Positions 17,041 to 27,132 are shown, counted from the stretch's first letter. The stretch: 64,000 bases of DNA from Thalassospira profundimaris (GCF_003326755.1 NZ_JPWH01000014.1:1-64000); one strand, 5' to 3'. The notes: a model not told the origin generated them from the letters alone. A program made the numbers and translations.

Positions 17041-17973
17041 TCAAAGTTTCAGATCCGATGCACCCGTATCAATATAGGGCGCCCAAAAGGCCACACTTTC
17101 CGCGATCTGGGGAATTACCTCACGGTCATTGGGTTCGCGTTCCTTGAAGGAAAGTTCGAGGCAGATTTCATTATCCTGCGCGCCGCCTTTTGCAAAGGCT
17201 TCAAGCAGCGGTTCAGGCTGAATACGGCCACGGGCATTGAATTCGGCAGTAAAGGGCCGGTGCCCGCCCTTATCCATCAGGCTTTGTTTGATGTGGATGA
17301 TGGGGGAAACACGCGGCACGGCGCGTGCCCAGGCGTAGGGATCAAAATCATCGGGGTTGCTTGATGTCACATCGCCATGGTCGATATCGGCCATCATCCA
17401 CATGGGAATTGCCATATCAGCCGCGCTCAGTCTGTCTTGCAGGGCAAGGCATTCCTCAATCGTTTCGCCAAATTCACGCGCGATGCTCATGGGTTCCCAA
17501 AACACATATTTCAGGCCAGCGGCCTTGCCGTGTTCGGCCACTTCGGCCCAGCAATCAATCGCGGTGCGGATCATATCTTCGCGTTTGGCCGGGTCGTCCT
17601 GGTCCCGATAGGTCAGAATGGCAAATTGCGTACCGACCGATATTCCGCCCAGATCGGCGGTAATATCGGCAAAGGTTTTAAACCAGTCCACATAATAACG
17701 ACGCACATCGCGGTCAGGATGACCAAAATGGTTAAGCCGGCCATATGGCCCCGTCATACCCGATGTTACACGAACACCCGTACGCGCAAGGGCCGCCCCC
17801 ATTTGCCGGGTCAAACGGCGAATTACCGGAGCGGGCCACGATGGGTTGATAAATTCGTGGGTTAACTGCAAATCGCGAATGCGCAAATCCCGCGCGACAC
17901 AGTCAATCAGGTCGTCCGGGTCGGCAAAGCGGTTTACCAGCGGGTTGGTGTTCAAAGAAAGGGTCAATGCCAT
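17041..17973 (-). CDS. eryC: erythritol pathway tetrulose-phosphate isomerase
   Basis: This 310-aa TIM-barrel protein of the xylose-isomerase/AP-endonuclease-like superfamily has conserved acidic and histidine metal-site candidates (YVFWEPMS, WMMADIDHGD, IIHIKQSLMDKGGHR). In Brucella, EryC converts L-3-tetrulose-4-phosphate to D-3-tetrulose-4-phosphate. Order after eryA and eryB, length and superfamily all match. Its ATG overlaps the eryB stop (TGATG), indicating translational coupling. Confidence 0.83.
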   Translation of the reverse strand: MALTLSLNTNPLVNRFADPDDLIDCVARDLRIRDLQLTHEFINPSWPAPVIRRLTRQMGAALARTGVRVTSGMTGPYGRLNHFGHPDRDVRRYYVDWFKTFADITADLGGISVGTQFAILTYRDQDDPAKREDMIRTAIDCWAEVAEHGKAAGLKYVFWEPMSIAREFGETIEECLALQDRLSAADMAIPMWMMADIDHGDVTSSNPDDFDPYAWARAVPRVSPIIHIKQSLMDKGGHRPFTAEFNARGRIQPEPLLEAFAKGGAQDNEICLELSFKEREPNDREVIPQIAESVAFWAPYIDTGASDLKL

Positions 17974-19481
17974 CAGCTTGCCTCCGCCGCCAAACCGTCA
18001 AACCATTCGCCAAAGGCGGTAATTTCGTCCGGCGTCATATCAAGCCGGTGTTTGGTGCGACGCCAGATAATGTCTTCGGCCGTAACCGCCCATTCATTGG
18101 CAACCAGCCAGCGTACTTCGGCTTCATAAAGATGCGCGCCAAAATAACGACCCAGGCCAGCCGCGCTGGTGGCAGTGCCAACAATATTGCGGGTCAGCGT
18201 GCCGTAACGACGACCGTAATATTCACGTAACTGGCGCGACATCCAGGGGAATTCCGCCTTCAGGGTTTCCCGAAAGGCCGCATAATCGGCATTGGGCATG
18301 TCCCCCCCCGGAAGCGGCGCATCTTCGGTCCAGTCTTTGCCCATATCGGGAAAAATATGCCGGATTTCGCGCATGCCCCGTTCGGCCAGTTCGCGGAAGG
18401 TGGTGATTTTACCGCCAAAAATATTCAAAAGCGGCGCACCTGCGGTTTCATCAAGATCAAACACATAATCACGCGTCACGGCCGACGGGTTGCCATTGCC
18501 ATCGTCAAATAACGGGCGCACACCGGAAAAAGTCTCCAGAATATCCTCGCGCCGTAGCTTTTCCTTGAAATAGCGATTAACGCATTCCAGCAGGTAATTG
18601 ATTTCATAATCATCAATGGCAACGTCTTCGGCCCGGCCATCATAGGCAATATCGGTTGTTCCGATCAGGGCCTTGTTGCCCTCATAGGCATTGATGAAAA
18701 TAACGCGCTTGTCATCATTCTGCACAAGGTAGCTATGCGGCCCTTCCCAGAATTTGGGCACAATAATATGACTACCCTTCACCAGTCGCACATTGCGGGT
18801 GGAATTGGCACCGGCAACCCGTGTCAGCACGTCGGTCACCCAGGGACCGGCGGCATTGACCAGGCATTTGGCAACAAATTCGCGTGTTTCGCCGGTCAGC
18901 CGGTTTTGCGTGGTGACATGCCATTTGCCATTTTCGCGACGCGCGCTGATGGCGGGGGAACGCGTCATAACAATCGCACCACGCCGTGCCGCATCAAGGG
19001 CATTTAACGTTACAAGGCGCGCATCGTCCACCCAGCAATCGGAATATTCAAAACCACGGGTATATTTATCAAGCAACGGTGCCCCTTCGGGATCGCGCAG
19101 CAGATCAAGTGTACGGCTACCGGGCAGTTTTTTGCGCCCGCCCAAATGATCGTAAAGAAACAGGCCAAGCCGCACCAGCCAGGCCGGACGGTCCTGCGGG
19201 GAATGGGGCAGCACAAAACGCAACGGCCAGATAATATGCGGCGCTGCATTCATCAGAACTTCGCGTTCGATCAGAGCTTCGCGCACCAGCCGGAATTCAT
19301 AATATTCCAGATACCGCAACCCGCCATGCACCAGCTTGCCAGAACGCGACGATGTCCCTTCGGCCAGATCATCCTTTTCACAAAGCGCAACTTTCAGGCC
19401 ACGCCCGGCAGCATCGCGGGCAAAGCCTGCGCCGTTAATGCCACCACCGATAACAAACAGATCCAGTTCCTGCGTGCTCAT
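17973..19481 (-). CDS. eryB: erythritol phosphate dehydrogenase, GlpD-like
   Basis: This FAD-dependent enzyme of 502 aa belongs to the glycerol-3-phosphate dehydrogenase family. It has the N-terminal dinucleotide motif (LFVIGGGINGAGFARDAAGR), the GlpD signature TSSRSGKLVHGGLRYLE, and a C-terminal GlpD cap. It oxidises erythritol 4-phosphate to a tetrulose phosphate and passes electrons to the respiratory chain. The start is ATG 19481, with AGGAGG seven bases before it, 1 bp after the eryA stop. An ordinary GlpD is unlikely in this operon. Confidence 0.87.
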   Translation of the reverse strand: MSTQELDLFVIGGGINGAGFARDAAGRGLKVALCEKDDLAEGTSSRSGKLVHGGLRYLEYYEFRLVREALIEREVLMNAAPHIIWPLRFVLPHSPQDRPAWLVRLGLFLYDHLGGRKKLPGSRTLDLLRDPEGAPLLDKYTRGFEYSDCWVDDARLVTLNALDAARRGAIVMTRSPAISARRENGKWHVTTQNRLTGETREFVAKCLVNAAGPWVTDVLTRVAGANSTRNVRLVKGSHIIVPKFWEGPHSYLVQNDDKRVIFINAYEGNKALIGTTDIAYDGRAEDVAIDDYEINYLLECVNRYFKEKLRREDILETFSGVRPLFDDGNGNPSAVTRDYVFDLDETAGAPLLNIFGGKITTFRELAERGMREIRHIFPDMGKDWTEDAPLPGGDMPNADYAAFRETLKAEFPWMSRQLREYYGRRYGTLTRNIVGTATSAAGLGRYFGAHLYEAEVRWLVANEWAVTAEDIIWRRTKHRLDMTPDEITAFGEWFDGLAAEAS

Positions 19482-19482
19482 G

Positions 19483-21084
19483 TCACGATCCTCCTTGCGC
19501 CGTGTCTGACGCATTTATTTCGGGGGCTGATTTGCCATCGCGATGTGTCGCCAGCCGGTCCCAAACCGGTTCCAGCGCCACGCGGACTTCAGCATAAGCC
19601 GGGTAAAGGGCGGCATAAGTCGCCATCAATTTTTCATCGGGAGCCTCAGCCGCACCCAGAAGCGGCGATACCCATTCGGCAACGCAACTTTCCATATCGC
19701 GATAGGCACCAATGGCAACGGCGGCCATCATGGCGCACCCTGCGGCACCGGCTTCTTCCCGCGCCGAAACACGCACGGGCGCCCCAACGCAAGCAGCCAG
19801 AATCCCGCGCAGCGCCTGGGACCGCGCGGCACCACCGGTCAGGCGCAATTCCTGTGGCAGGGCATCCATCGCGCCATAACAATCGCGCGCGGCCATGCCC
19901 AGGCTTTCAACAACCGCCCGGATCAAATCGGGGAAACGATGCCCGGCTGACAGGCCAATAAAACCCGCGCGCGCATTGGCATTCACCATCGGTCCGCGTT
20001 CACCTGCCTCGGATACATAGGGCTGATATAACAACGCACCGGGTTCGGATCGCGCAAGCCAGCCATCAATTCGCGCGACCAGATCGGCATAATCATGCGG
20101 GTGGCCGGTTTCACTCATCAGATCGGCGGCAAGGCGCAAGGCCCAGTCAATATTCAGCGTCGCGGCCATATTGGTTTGTACCTGTGTCACCATGCGGCTG
20201 GCGGGCAGGCAAATGACATAGCCCGATTTGCCATTCAGGCGAACTTCGTCATCGCGCACGGCACGCATATGCACGCCGGTTGACCCGATGGTGGAACACG
20301 CTGCCCCCTTGGTGCCGGTATAAACACCTGCACCAAGGGCCGTCATGACCATGTCAACATAACCAAGGCTAACAGGTGTTCCCGCACGCAGACCAGTTTG
20401 GGCAGCGGCGGCATCGCTTAGCGGGTGTGTATCGCCGCTGCCATCAACAATTTGCGGCAGCAAATGGCGGCGATTGCGCAATCCCAGCGCATCAATCACA
20501 GTATCGCTATAGGCACGGGTCCGAAAATCGCCAAAGGTAAAACTGGCTTCGGACGGGTCAGTGGCACGAACGCCTGTCAGGTTCAAATATAGCCAGTCCT
20601 TGCAATGCAGGGCGACCTCGGCCTGATCCAGCAATTCGGGAAAATGGCGTTGCATATGGGCCATTTGCGCACCCTGCTGGCAGGTATTAAGCGCCGTGCC
20701 AGTAGCGTTAAACCGGGCAGTATCTGCCAGGCTTTGGGCCAGGTTGCGGGTGGTATCAGCCGCCCGCGCATCAAGCCATAACCATGCGTCACCCACCGGG
20801 CGGTTACCCTGCCCAACCAGCCAGGTACCATCGCCCTGCGCGGTTACCGCAAGGGCGGCCGTGCGATCGGCAAGGCCGTCAATCCGGGTGCCAAGTTCGC
20901 GCAACGCACTGGCACAATCAGCCCATGTGCGGTCCATATTCTGGGTGGCAGCACCATTTTGGCCGCTGTCATACTGGTTGGTAACGGCGGCAGCACCAAG
21001 CTGGCGCCCCTGAAGGCTGAACGCCACCGCCTTGATGACAGATGTGCCCGCGTCGATACCGATGATGATGTCACGTTTAGCCAT
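19483..21084 (-). CDS. eryA: erythritol kinase (FGGY family)
   Basis: This 533-aa FGGY carbohydrate kinase has the N-terminal phosphate-binding motif IIIGIDAGTSVIKAVAFS, a central GAACSTIGSTG loop, and a C-terminal ATP-site segment RLTGGAARSQALRGILA. It phosphorylates erythritol, the first committed step. It is the first long gene of the eryA-B-C-D-R operon. Start taken at ATG 21084. Its first codons overlap the stop of a 19-codon frame carrying the strong ribosome binding site, so translation may be coupled. Confidence 0.86.
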   Translation of the reverse strand: MAKRDIIIGIDAGTSVIKAVAFSLQGRQLGAAAVTNQYDSGQNGAATQNMDRTWADCASALRELGTRIDGLADRTAALAVTAQGDGTWLVGQGNRPVGDAWLWLDARAADTTRNLAQSLADTARFNATGTALNTCQQGAQMAHMQRHFPELLDQAEVALHCKDWLYLNLTGVRATDPSEASFTFGDFRTRAYSDTVIDALGLRNRRHLLPQIVDGSGDTHPLSDAAAAQTGLRAGTPVSLGYVDMVMTALGAGVYTGTKGAACSTIGSTGVHMRAVRDDEVRLNGKSGYVICLPASRMVTQVQTNMAATLNIDWALRLAADLMSETGHPHDYADLVARIDGWLARSEPGALLYQPYVSEAGERGPMVNANARAGFIGLSAGHRFPDLIRAVVESLGMAARDCYGAMDALPQELRLTGGAARSQALRGILAACVGAPVRVSAREEAGAAGCAMMAAVAIGAYRDMESCVAEWVSPLLGAAEAPDEKLMATYAALYPAYAEVRVALEPVWDRLATHRDGKSAPEINASDTAQGGS

Positions 21085-21136
21085 GCCGCACCCTTTCGTA
21101 GCGCGAATGGCCAATCATGCAAAACGCATGAGCCAT
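21077..21136 (-). CDS. possible 19-aa leader peptide before eryA
   Basis: GGGAGGAGG, the best ribosome binding site of the region, sits 5 bases before an ATG at 21136. This opens a 19-codon frame (MAHAFCMIGHSRYERVRHG) whose TAA at 21079-21077 overlaps codons 2-3 of eryA. It may be a leader that couples eryA translation. It shows no run of one amino acid, so classic attenuation is not suggested. Confidence 0.45.
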   Translation of the reverse strand: MAHAFCMIGHSRYERVRHG

Positions 21137-21604
21137 GTGACCTCCTCCCTATGTTTATGCCCCACGGCCTGTCTTGCCGGTGCGGTTCTTGCCGGAACCA
21201 TTTCGCCCGGGTTGATTTCAGCATAACCACACATCGCGACATGTCGAGTGTAATTTTTTTCTTTCGTAGAAATTTTTTTCAGTTATGGTGGTGATCACGA
21301 ACCGGATACCCGACCTGCCAATCGGCGAAAAAGACTGGCGCAAAAACAAAGGGATTTCGGTGCGTGACAGGCGAAACGGGCGCAAGCACGGATCGCATTG
21401 TGAAACGGGAGGATATGGCCTGCACCAAGACAGGCTGGGCTGGTTCCCACCGCGACGCGCATTTTTCTGCCCTTTTTGGCGGTATTAAAACTGCGCAATG
21501 CCGGAACAGGGACAGACAAAGCCGCAACTCGCAGCTTTGCACCAGTGCACCTCCCGCAAGGAAACAACAGGTCCGTCAGGGCCCGACGGGAGGAGCGTGA
21601 GGCT
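21137..21604 (+). promoter_or_regulatory. divergent control region between eryA and the ABC transporter
   Basis: About 470 bp hold both divergent promoters. A perfect CGACATGTCG palindrome lies at 21237-21246 inside a longer imperfect inverted repeat, next to T-rich tracts near 21251-21281. EryD or the DeoR protein probably binds here, but no operator can be assigned. A plus-strand reading frame from 21476 upstream of the DUF2291 start has no support. Confidence 0.5.
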
Positions 21605-22255
21605 ATGAGTGCCAACGATATTTCAGCTATCTCGATGAAACCGCGTCTTGGCAGGCGGGGCATGATCATTGGCGCAGCGGCGCTATGTGTGGTCGCGGCA
21701 ATCGCGCTTGATACGACCGTGGTTACCATCGGTTCCGAACTGGACACCCGCGTCGCCGGTTTTTCGCCCGATGCCTATGGCAAAAAGGAATTTCCCCGGA
21801 TTCGCGATGATATCACGGCCCGCGCGGTGGATGCACCGACCCTGGCAAACGCACTGGCCGCAGATAAAAAGGCCGCAGCCGAGAAATACGGTACGGGTGG
21901 TGCGATGCCGGTTTTACCGGTCAAGCTGACCGGCACAGTAGGCGAAGGCAAAGCAGGCATTTATGACATCAATGTTGATGGCGTTGAAAATGTCCGCATC
22001 CGTGTGCAGACCGGCCCGGCCATTAACGGCACCGACTTGCGCGATGCACCCGGCGATATCGCCTTTGGTGATTTCAAAAACCAGATCGAATATCAGGATG
22101 CCGGTGCCGGTATTAATCGAGCAATGAAGGCCGAAGTCCTTGAAGGATTTGATAATTCAGACCTGACCGGCAAAACGGTTTCGCTGACGGGCGTATTCAA
22201 GCTGATCAACCCGAAAATGTGGCTGATCACCCCGGTCAAGGTGCAGGTCCAATGA
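21605..22255 (+). CDS. DUF2291-family protein of a sugar ABC transporter operon
   Basis: This 216-aa protein has one N-terminal membrane segment (MIIGAAALCVVAAIALDTTVV) and a periplasmic domain containing KLTGTVGEGKAG and SLTGVFKLINPKMWLITPV. DUF2291 proteins are found with RbsABC-like importers of polyols and pentoses. The start is ATG 21605 with GGAGG upstream. Its stop overlaps the ATPase start (ATGA). The molecular role is unknown; it may assist the transporter at the membrane. Confidence 0.78.
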   Translation: MSANDISAISMKPRLGRRGMIIGAAALCVVAAIALDTTVVTIGSELDTRVAGFSPDAYGKKEFPRIRDDITARAVDAPTLANALAADKKAAAEKYGTGGAMPVLPVKLTGTVGEGKAGIYDINVDGVENVRIRVQTGPAINGTDLRDAPGDIAFGDFKNQIEYQDAGAGINRAMKAEVLEGFDNSDLTGKTVSLTGVFKLINPKMWLITPVKVQVQ

Positions 22256-23799
22256 CCGTGCAGCAAAATATCAACCCGACCCTGGCGACCAAAAGCGAAG
22301 TTGTCATGTCCGCCCGCCACGTTGCCAAACATTACGGGCCGATCAAGGCGCTGAAGGGTGTGAATTTTGACATTCACCGGGGTCAGGTCACCACATTGTT
22401 TGGTGAAAACGGTGCGGGCAAATCAACCCTGATGAAAATTCTTTCAGGCATCATTGCCCCCACATCGGGCGAAATCCTGCTTGATGGTGAGCCGGTACAT
22501 TTTCACGGTGCCAACCATGCGCTGGCGCACGGGGTGTCAATTATCCACCAGGAACTGGCCCTGGCCCCGAACCTGAATGTGCGTGACAACATTTTCATGG
22601 GCCGCGAAATCCGCACCGCACGCGGCATTGATTTTGCCGAGGAAGAACGCGTTACCCGTGCCTTGATGAAGGAACTGGAAGAAGACCTTGATCCTTTAAC
22701 CCCGGTCGAGGAACTGCGCCTGGGCCAGCAGCAGATCGTGGAAATCGCCCGTGCCCTTCAGGCCAAAAGTCGCATCCTGATTATGGATGAACCGACATCG
22801 GCCCTGTCGGCATCCGAGGTCGAGGTTCTGTTTAAGGTCATCAATGATCTGACCGCCAAGGGGGTCAGCATTGTTTACATTTCGCATCATCTGGAAGAGG
22901 CCCTTGAAATTACCGATCACGCCGTTGTCCTGCGCGATGGCGAGATGACAGCCTGGGCCCCCCGCGCCGAGATCGACCTTGAATGGATCGTGCGCAACAT
23001 GGTGGGCGAGAACTTTGACCTGGGTTCGCCACCAGACAGCAAAATGGGCAATCCTGCCCTGTCGATTGAAAATCTGTGTGTGCCAGATACATCCGGCCAT
23101 GGCCTGGTGGTGAACCATTTGAACCTGAGTGTCCGCGCCGGTGAAGTGGTGTGCATCTATGGCCTGATGGGTGCCGGGCGCACCGAAATGATGGAATGTG
23201 CAGCAGGGCGTGTTGCCGCCCAAAGTGGCGCGATCAAACTGCATGGGCAGGATATTTCGCATCTTTCGATTGCCCAGCGCATTAATGCCGGGCTTGTTCT
23301 TGTCCCCGAAGACCGGCAGCGGGACGGCCTGGTGCAAACCATGACGGTAGGGCAAAACCTGTCACTGGCATCAATTGCCGCCTTTACCCGCGGGCTTTTC
23401 ACCAGCCGCAAGGATGAACGCAGGGTCATCGACGATTCCATTCGCGAAGTCACCGTCAAAACCGATGGCGGCGGTGCCATGATCGGCTCGCTTTCCGGCG
23501 GCAACCAGCAAAAGGTTGTGATTGGCAAAATGCTTGCCACACGGCCTGACGTCATCCTGCTTGATGAACCTTCGCGCGGGATCGATATCGGCGCAAAGGC
23601 CGAAGTTTTCAAATTGCTGGCAAAAACGGCCGAAACGCGCGGACTGGCAGTTGTTTATTCAACATCCGAAGTCAGCGAATGCCTCAGCATTGCCCACCGC
23701 ATCATTGTGATGAACCGGGGCCGCATCGCAGCCGAGTTCGACCATACCGTAACCAAAGAACAGATCATGGCCGCCTCTGGCGAAGCCGTACACCATTAA
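22252..23799 (+). CDS. eryE: sugar ABC transporter ATPase, RbsA-like (erythritol)
   Basis: This 515-aa protein has two tandem ATPase domains. The first has Walker A GENGAGKST and signature LRLGQQQ. The second has a degenerate Walker A GLMGAGRTEM and LSGGNQQK, typical of RbsA/MglA. It powers import by the permease and binding protein encoded next. The ATG overlaps the DUF2291 stop by 4 bp. The gene name follows the erythritol transporter EryEFG of Brucella; the substrate is inferred from the flanking ery genes. Confidence 0.85.
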   Translation: MTVQQNINPTLATKSEVVMSARHVAKHYGPIKALKGVNFDIHRGQVTTLFGENGAGKSTLMKILSGIIAPTSGEILLDGEPVHFHGANHALAHGVSIIHQELALAPNLNVRDNIFMGREIRTARGIDFAEEERVTRALMKELEEDLDPLTPVEELRLGQQQIVEIARALQAKSRILIMDEPTSALSASEVEVLFKVINDLTAKGVSIVYISHHLEEALEITDHAVVLRDGEMTAWAPRAEIDLEWIVRNMVGENFDLGSPPDSKMGNPALSIENLCVPDTSGHGLVVNHLNLSVRAGEVVCIYGLMGAGRTEMMECAAGRVAAQSGAIKLHGQDISHLSIAQRINAGLVLVPEDRQRDGLVQTMTVGQNLSLASIAAFTRGLFTSRKDERRVIDDSIREVTVKTDGGGAMIGSLSGGNQQKVVIGKMLATRPDVILLDEPSRGIDIGAKAEVFKLLAKTAETRGLAVVYSTSEVSECLSIAHRIIVMNRGRIAAEFDHTVTKEQIMAASGEAVHH

Positions 23800-23810
23800 G
23801 GGAGGCCAAC

Positions 23811-24845
23811 ATGGCGGACATAACAAATTCCAAGCCCGCGGCAGGTGGCATGGACCTGAATATCGGCAAAATCCTTCTTGAAGGCCGCGCCTTTTTTGCG
23901 CTGGTTGCCATCATTATCGTTTTCTCGTTCATGTCGCCGGTTTATTTCAGCGTCAATAACTTCCTGATCATGTCATCGCATGTAGCGATTTTCGGCCTGC
24001 TGGCCGTTGGCATGCTTGTTGTCATCCTTAATGGCGGCATCGATCTTTCGGTGGGATCGACACTGGGCCTGTCCGGTGTTGTTGCCGGCTTTCTGATGCA
24101 GGGCGTCGAACTGCCATCTGCCGGGGTTATTCTATATCCGCCGGTTTGGGCGGTTGTGGTGCTGACCATTCTGCTGGGCGCATTTGTTGGCGCAATCAAC
24201 GGCGTGCTGATCGCCTTTTTCCGGGTTCCCGCCTTTGTCGCGACGCTGGGCATGCTGTATGTCGCACGCGGTGTCGCCCTTCTGATGACCAATGGCCTTA
24301 CCTATAACAATCTTGGCGGGGTCGAGGCCCTGGGCAATACCGGTTTTGACTGGCTGGGCTTTAACCGCATCGCCGGGGTGCCGATTGGCGTCATTGTGCT
24401 GGCACTGGTTGCGCTGGCGGTCGGCCTGGTTCTGGTCCGCACGGCCTTTGGCCGCTGGCTTTATGCTTCGGGTGGCAATGAACGCGCAGCCGAACTTTCC
24501 GGTGTGCCCACACGCGGTGTCAAAATATCGGTTTATGTGCTGTCAGGCGTTTGTGCCGCGATTGCCGGGTTGGTTCTTTCATCGCAATTGACTTCGGCTG
24601 GCCCGACGGCGGGTACCACCTACGAACTTACAGCTATCGCGGCGGTGGTTATTGGCGGTGCAGCGTTAACCGGGGGACGCGGCAATGTGCGCGGCACCAT
24701 GCTGGGCGCCTTTGTCATCGGCTTTCTTAGCGACGGCCTCGTCATCATTGGTGTGTCGGCTTACTGGCAAACGGTTTTTACCGGTGCGGTGATCGTTCTC
24801 GCCGTGCTGCTGAACAGCCTGCAATACGGCCGGGCTGGTCGATAA
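23811..24845 (+). CDS. eryF: sugar ABC transporter permease, RbsC-like (erythritol)
   Basis: This 344-aa inner-membrane protein has eight to ten hydrophobic segments and the family motifs LNGGIDLSVGSTLGLSG and VVIGGAALTGGRGNVRGT. It forms the channel of the RbsABC-type importer. The start is ATG 23811, eleven bases after the ATPase stop, with GGGAGG in the gap. Confidence 0.87.
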   Translation: MADITNSKPAAGGMDLNIGKILLEGRAFFALVAIIIVFSFMSPVYFSVNNFLIMSSHVAIFGLLAVGMLVVILNGGIDLSVGSTLGLSGVVAGFLMQGVELPSAGVILYPPVWAVVVLTILLGAFVGAINGVLIAFFRVPAFVATLGMLYVARGVALLMTNGLTYNNLGGVEALGNTGFDWLGFNRIAGVPIGVIVLALVALAVGLVLVRTAFGRWLYASGGNERAAELSGVPTRGVKISVYVLSGVCAAIAGLVLSSQLTSAGPTAGTTYELTAIAAVVIGGAALTGGRGNVRGTMLGAFVIGFLSDGLVIIGVSAYWQTVFTGAVIVLAVLLNSLQYGRAGR

Positions 24846-24866
24846 ATTTTTATTGAAATTCGCGGA

Positions 24867-24888
24867 CGCGGGACAGGGTGGTCCCGCG
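24867..24888 (+). other. intercistronic hairpin before the binding-protein gene
   Basis: Perfect 8-bp arms CGCGGGAC/GTCCCGCG with a 6-base loop, and a second small GCCGG/CCGGC hairpin shortly after. Such hairpins before a binding-protein gene often raise its relative expression; this is inferred. Confidence 0.5.
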
Positions 24889-24946
24889 CCCGAATAACCG
24901 CCGGTCTTAACCGGCAAATATCAAAACCCACGGGAGGACACCCACA

Positions 24947-25897
24947 ATGAATCTTTTTAAACGCACGATCCTTGCATCCGTTCTGGCATTGCCCTTCATG
25001 GCCCAGTCGGCCATGGCCGATGACCTGATTTCGATCATCGTCAATGATCCGTCCAACCCCTATTGGTTGGCAGAAGGCAATGTTGCCAAAGCAACTGCCG
25101 AAAAGCTTGGCTACAGTGCCAATGTTGGTGCGCATAAAGGTGACACCAACACCGAAAGCAATCTGGTCGATACCGCGATCACCAACCAGGCAAAGGCGAT
25201 CATCCTTGATCCGGCCAATGCGGATGGCTCCATTGGTGCCGTGAAAAAGGCTGTTGATGCCGGTATTCCGGTTTTCATCATCAATGCCGAAATCAACCAA
25301 ACCGGCCTTGCCAAGGCACAGCTAGTTTCCAACAACGCCCAGGGTGCCGCCCTTGGCGCGATGGCATGGGTTGATGCGATGGGCGACAAGGGTTCGTATG
25401 TTGAACTGTTTGGCGCACCGTCGGACAACAACGCACAAACCCGTTCCAACGGCTTTGAAACTGTGTTGAGCCAGTATCCCGACCTTAAGAAAAAAGCACA
25501 GGAAGTTGCCAACTGGGACCGTACCCAGGGCTATAACAAAATGCAGTCCATGTTGCAGGCCAACCCGGACATTAACGGTGTTATTTCGGGCAACGACGAA
25601 ATGGCCCTTGGTGCAATTGCCGCCCTTAAAGAAGCAGGCAAACTCGAAGGCAAGGTTATTGGCGGCTTTGACGGATCACCCGACGCGGTTGAAGCCGTCA
25701 AGGCTGGCGAACTGACCTACACCGTGCTGCAGCCTGTCGCGATCTTTGCCGAAGAAGCCGTTCGCCAGGCTGATGAATATATCAAGACCGGGAAACTTAA
25801 AGTCACAGAAGAAAAACAGCTTTTCGATTGCATCCTGGTCGATTCAAACGTGCTTGACGTTTATTCCTTCTCTGGTCCGTTCCAGCTTGACCGGTAA
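24947..25897 (+). CDS. eryG: periplasmic sugar-binding protein, RbsB-like (erythritol)
   Basis: This 316-aa periplasmic-binding protein of the RbsB family has a signal peptide (LASVLALPFMAQSAMA, cleavage before DDL). Mature motifs include IVNDPSNPYW, VISGNDEMALGAIAAL and IGGFDGSPDAV. It delivers substrate to the permease. GGGAGGA precedes the ATG. It is the last gene of the transporter operon and is followed by a terminator. Confidence 0.87.
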   Translation: MNLFKRTILASVLALPFMAQSAMADDLISIIVNDPSNPYWLAEGNVAKATAEKLGYSANVGAHKGDTNTESNLVDTAITNQAKAIILDPANADGSIGAVKKAVDAGIPVFIINAEINQTGLAKAQLVSNNAQGAALGAMAWVDAMGDKGSYVELFGAPSDNNAQTRSNGFETVLSQYPDLKKKAQEVANWDRTQGYNKMQSMLQANPDINGVISGNDEMALGAIAALKEAGKLEGKVIGGFDGSPDAVEAVKAGELTYTVLQPVAIFAEEAVRQADEYIKTGKLKVTEEKQLFDCILVDSNVLDVYSFSGPFQLDR

Positions 25898-25930
25898 CCT
25901 TCCCTGCCGATCCTGATCTGACGGACCAAC

Positions 25931-25962
25931 AAACCCCGCCTGTTTCATCGGGCGGGGTTTTA
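25931..25962 (+). terminator. terminator of the ery transporter operon
   Basis: AAACCCCGCC and GGCGGGGTTT form a 10-bp stem with a 10-base loop, ending in a T-rich tail. It lies between convergent genes and could work in both directions. Confidence 0.85.
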
Positions 25963-26097
25963 TGTGCCTGCAGCACAGCACCAATACCATATGCGTCAAC
26001 ACGATCCAGCATCCGTCCCAACTGAAGCACAGACAACAAAAAAGCAGGACCACAACAGCCCTGCCTATTTAAATCTTATCTGGTTACGTTCAGCACG

Positions 26098-27129
26098 TCA
26101 GGCTGATGCCATTGCCTCTAACGACAGTGGTTTAATGCGGTCAGCCTGCCCGGCGGTGCCAAAGGCCTCAAACCGGGCCTGGCACAGTTCCATCATAAGG
26201 GCGGTGCCTTCTTTCAAATATTTACGCGGATCAAATTCGCTGGGGTCATTGGCAAGCACCCGGCGCACACCTGCGGTCATTGCCATGCGGTTATCGGTAT
26301 CAATATTCACCTTGCGCACACCCGAACGAATACCGCGCTGGATTTCTTCGACCGGAACGCCCCAGGTCGGGCGCATATCGCCGCCAAAATTGTTGATCAA
26401 CTGGCGTAATTCTTCGGGAACGGATGATGAACCATGCATCACCAGGTGCGTATTGGGCAGGCGACGGTTGATTTCCTCGATCACATTCATGGCAAGAATG
26501 TCGCCATCGGGTTTGCGGGTGAATTTATAGGCCCCGTGGCTGGTGCCCATGGCAACGGCCAGGGCGTCCACCCCGGTTTCGCGCACAAAACGTTCGGCTT
26601 CTTCCGGGTCGGTCAAAAGCTGGTCTTCGGAAAGTTTTTCTGTTGCCCCATGCCCGTCTTCCTGGTCCCCCATCCCGGTTTCAAGCGACCCCAGAACGCC
26701 CAGTTCACCCTCTACCGACACACCACAGGCATGGGCCATGGCAACAACACGCGCGGTAATGTCACGGTTATAGTCGTAATCAGCCGGGGTTTTGCCATCG
26801 GCCAGCAGGGAGCCATCCATCATCACCGATGTAAAACCGTGCTGGATCGCGGTTGCGCAGGTCGCAAGGTTGTTACCGTGATCCAGATGCAGGCAAACCG
26901 GAATTTCCGGAAAAGTTTCAACAAGCCCGTCAATCAGCCGCGCCAGTAACCGGTCCCCGGCATAGGCCCGCGCCCCGCGCGAAGCCGCCAGAATAACCGG
27001 TGCATTGGCCTTGCGTGCCGCATTCATAATCGCAAGGCCCATTTCCATGTTCGATATATTAAAGGCCGGCACGGCATAGCCGTGTTCGGCAGCGTGGTCG
27101 AGCAACTGGCGAAGCGTGATGCGGGCCAT
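26098..27129 (-). CDS. fba: class II fructose-bisphosphate aldolase (CbbA type)
   Basis: This 343-aa zinc aldolase has LHLDHG (zinc His), [23 protein letters not shown] and VNIDTD phosphate-site motifs. It is of the long CbbA type. It normally cleaves fructose 1,6-bisphosphate. With erythrose 4-phosphate produced by the neighbouring pathway, related enzymes can also join it to dihydroxyacetone phosphate as sedoheptulose 1,7-bisphosphate. It follows the bisphosphatase gene by 3 bp. No RuBisCO or phosphoribulokinase is nearby. Confidence 0.88.
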   Translation of the reverse strand: MARITLRQLLDHAAEHGYAVPAFNISNMEMGLAIMNAARKANAPVILAASRGARAYAGDRLLARLIDGLVETFPEIPVCLHLDHGNNLATCATAIQHGFTSVMMDGSLLADGKTPADYDYNRDITARVVAMAHACGVSVEGELGVLGSLETGMGDQEDGHGATEKLSEDQLLTDPEEAERFVRETGVDALAVAMGTSHGAYKFTRKPDGDILAMNVIEEINRRLPNTHLVMHGSSSVPEELRQLINNFGGDMRPTWGVPVEEIQRGIRSGVRKVNIDTDNRMAMTAGVRRVLANDPSEFDPRKYLKEGTALMMELCQARFEAFGTAGQADRIKPLSLEAMASA

Positions 27130-27132
27130 TAA

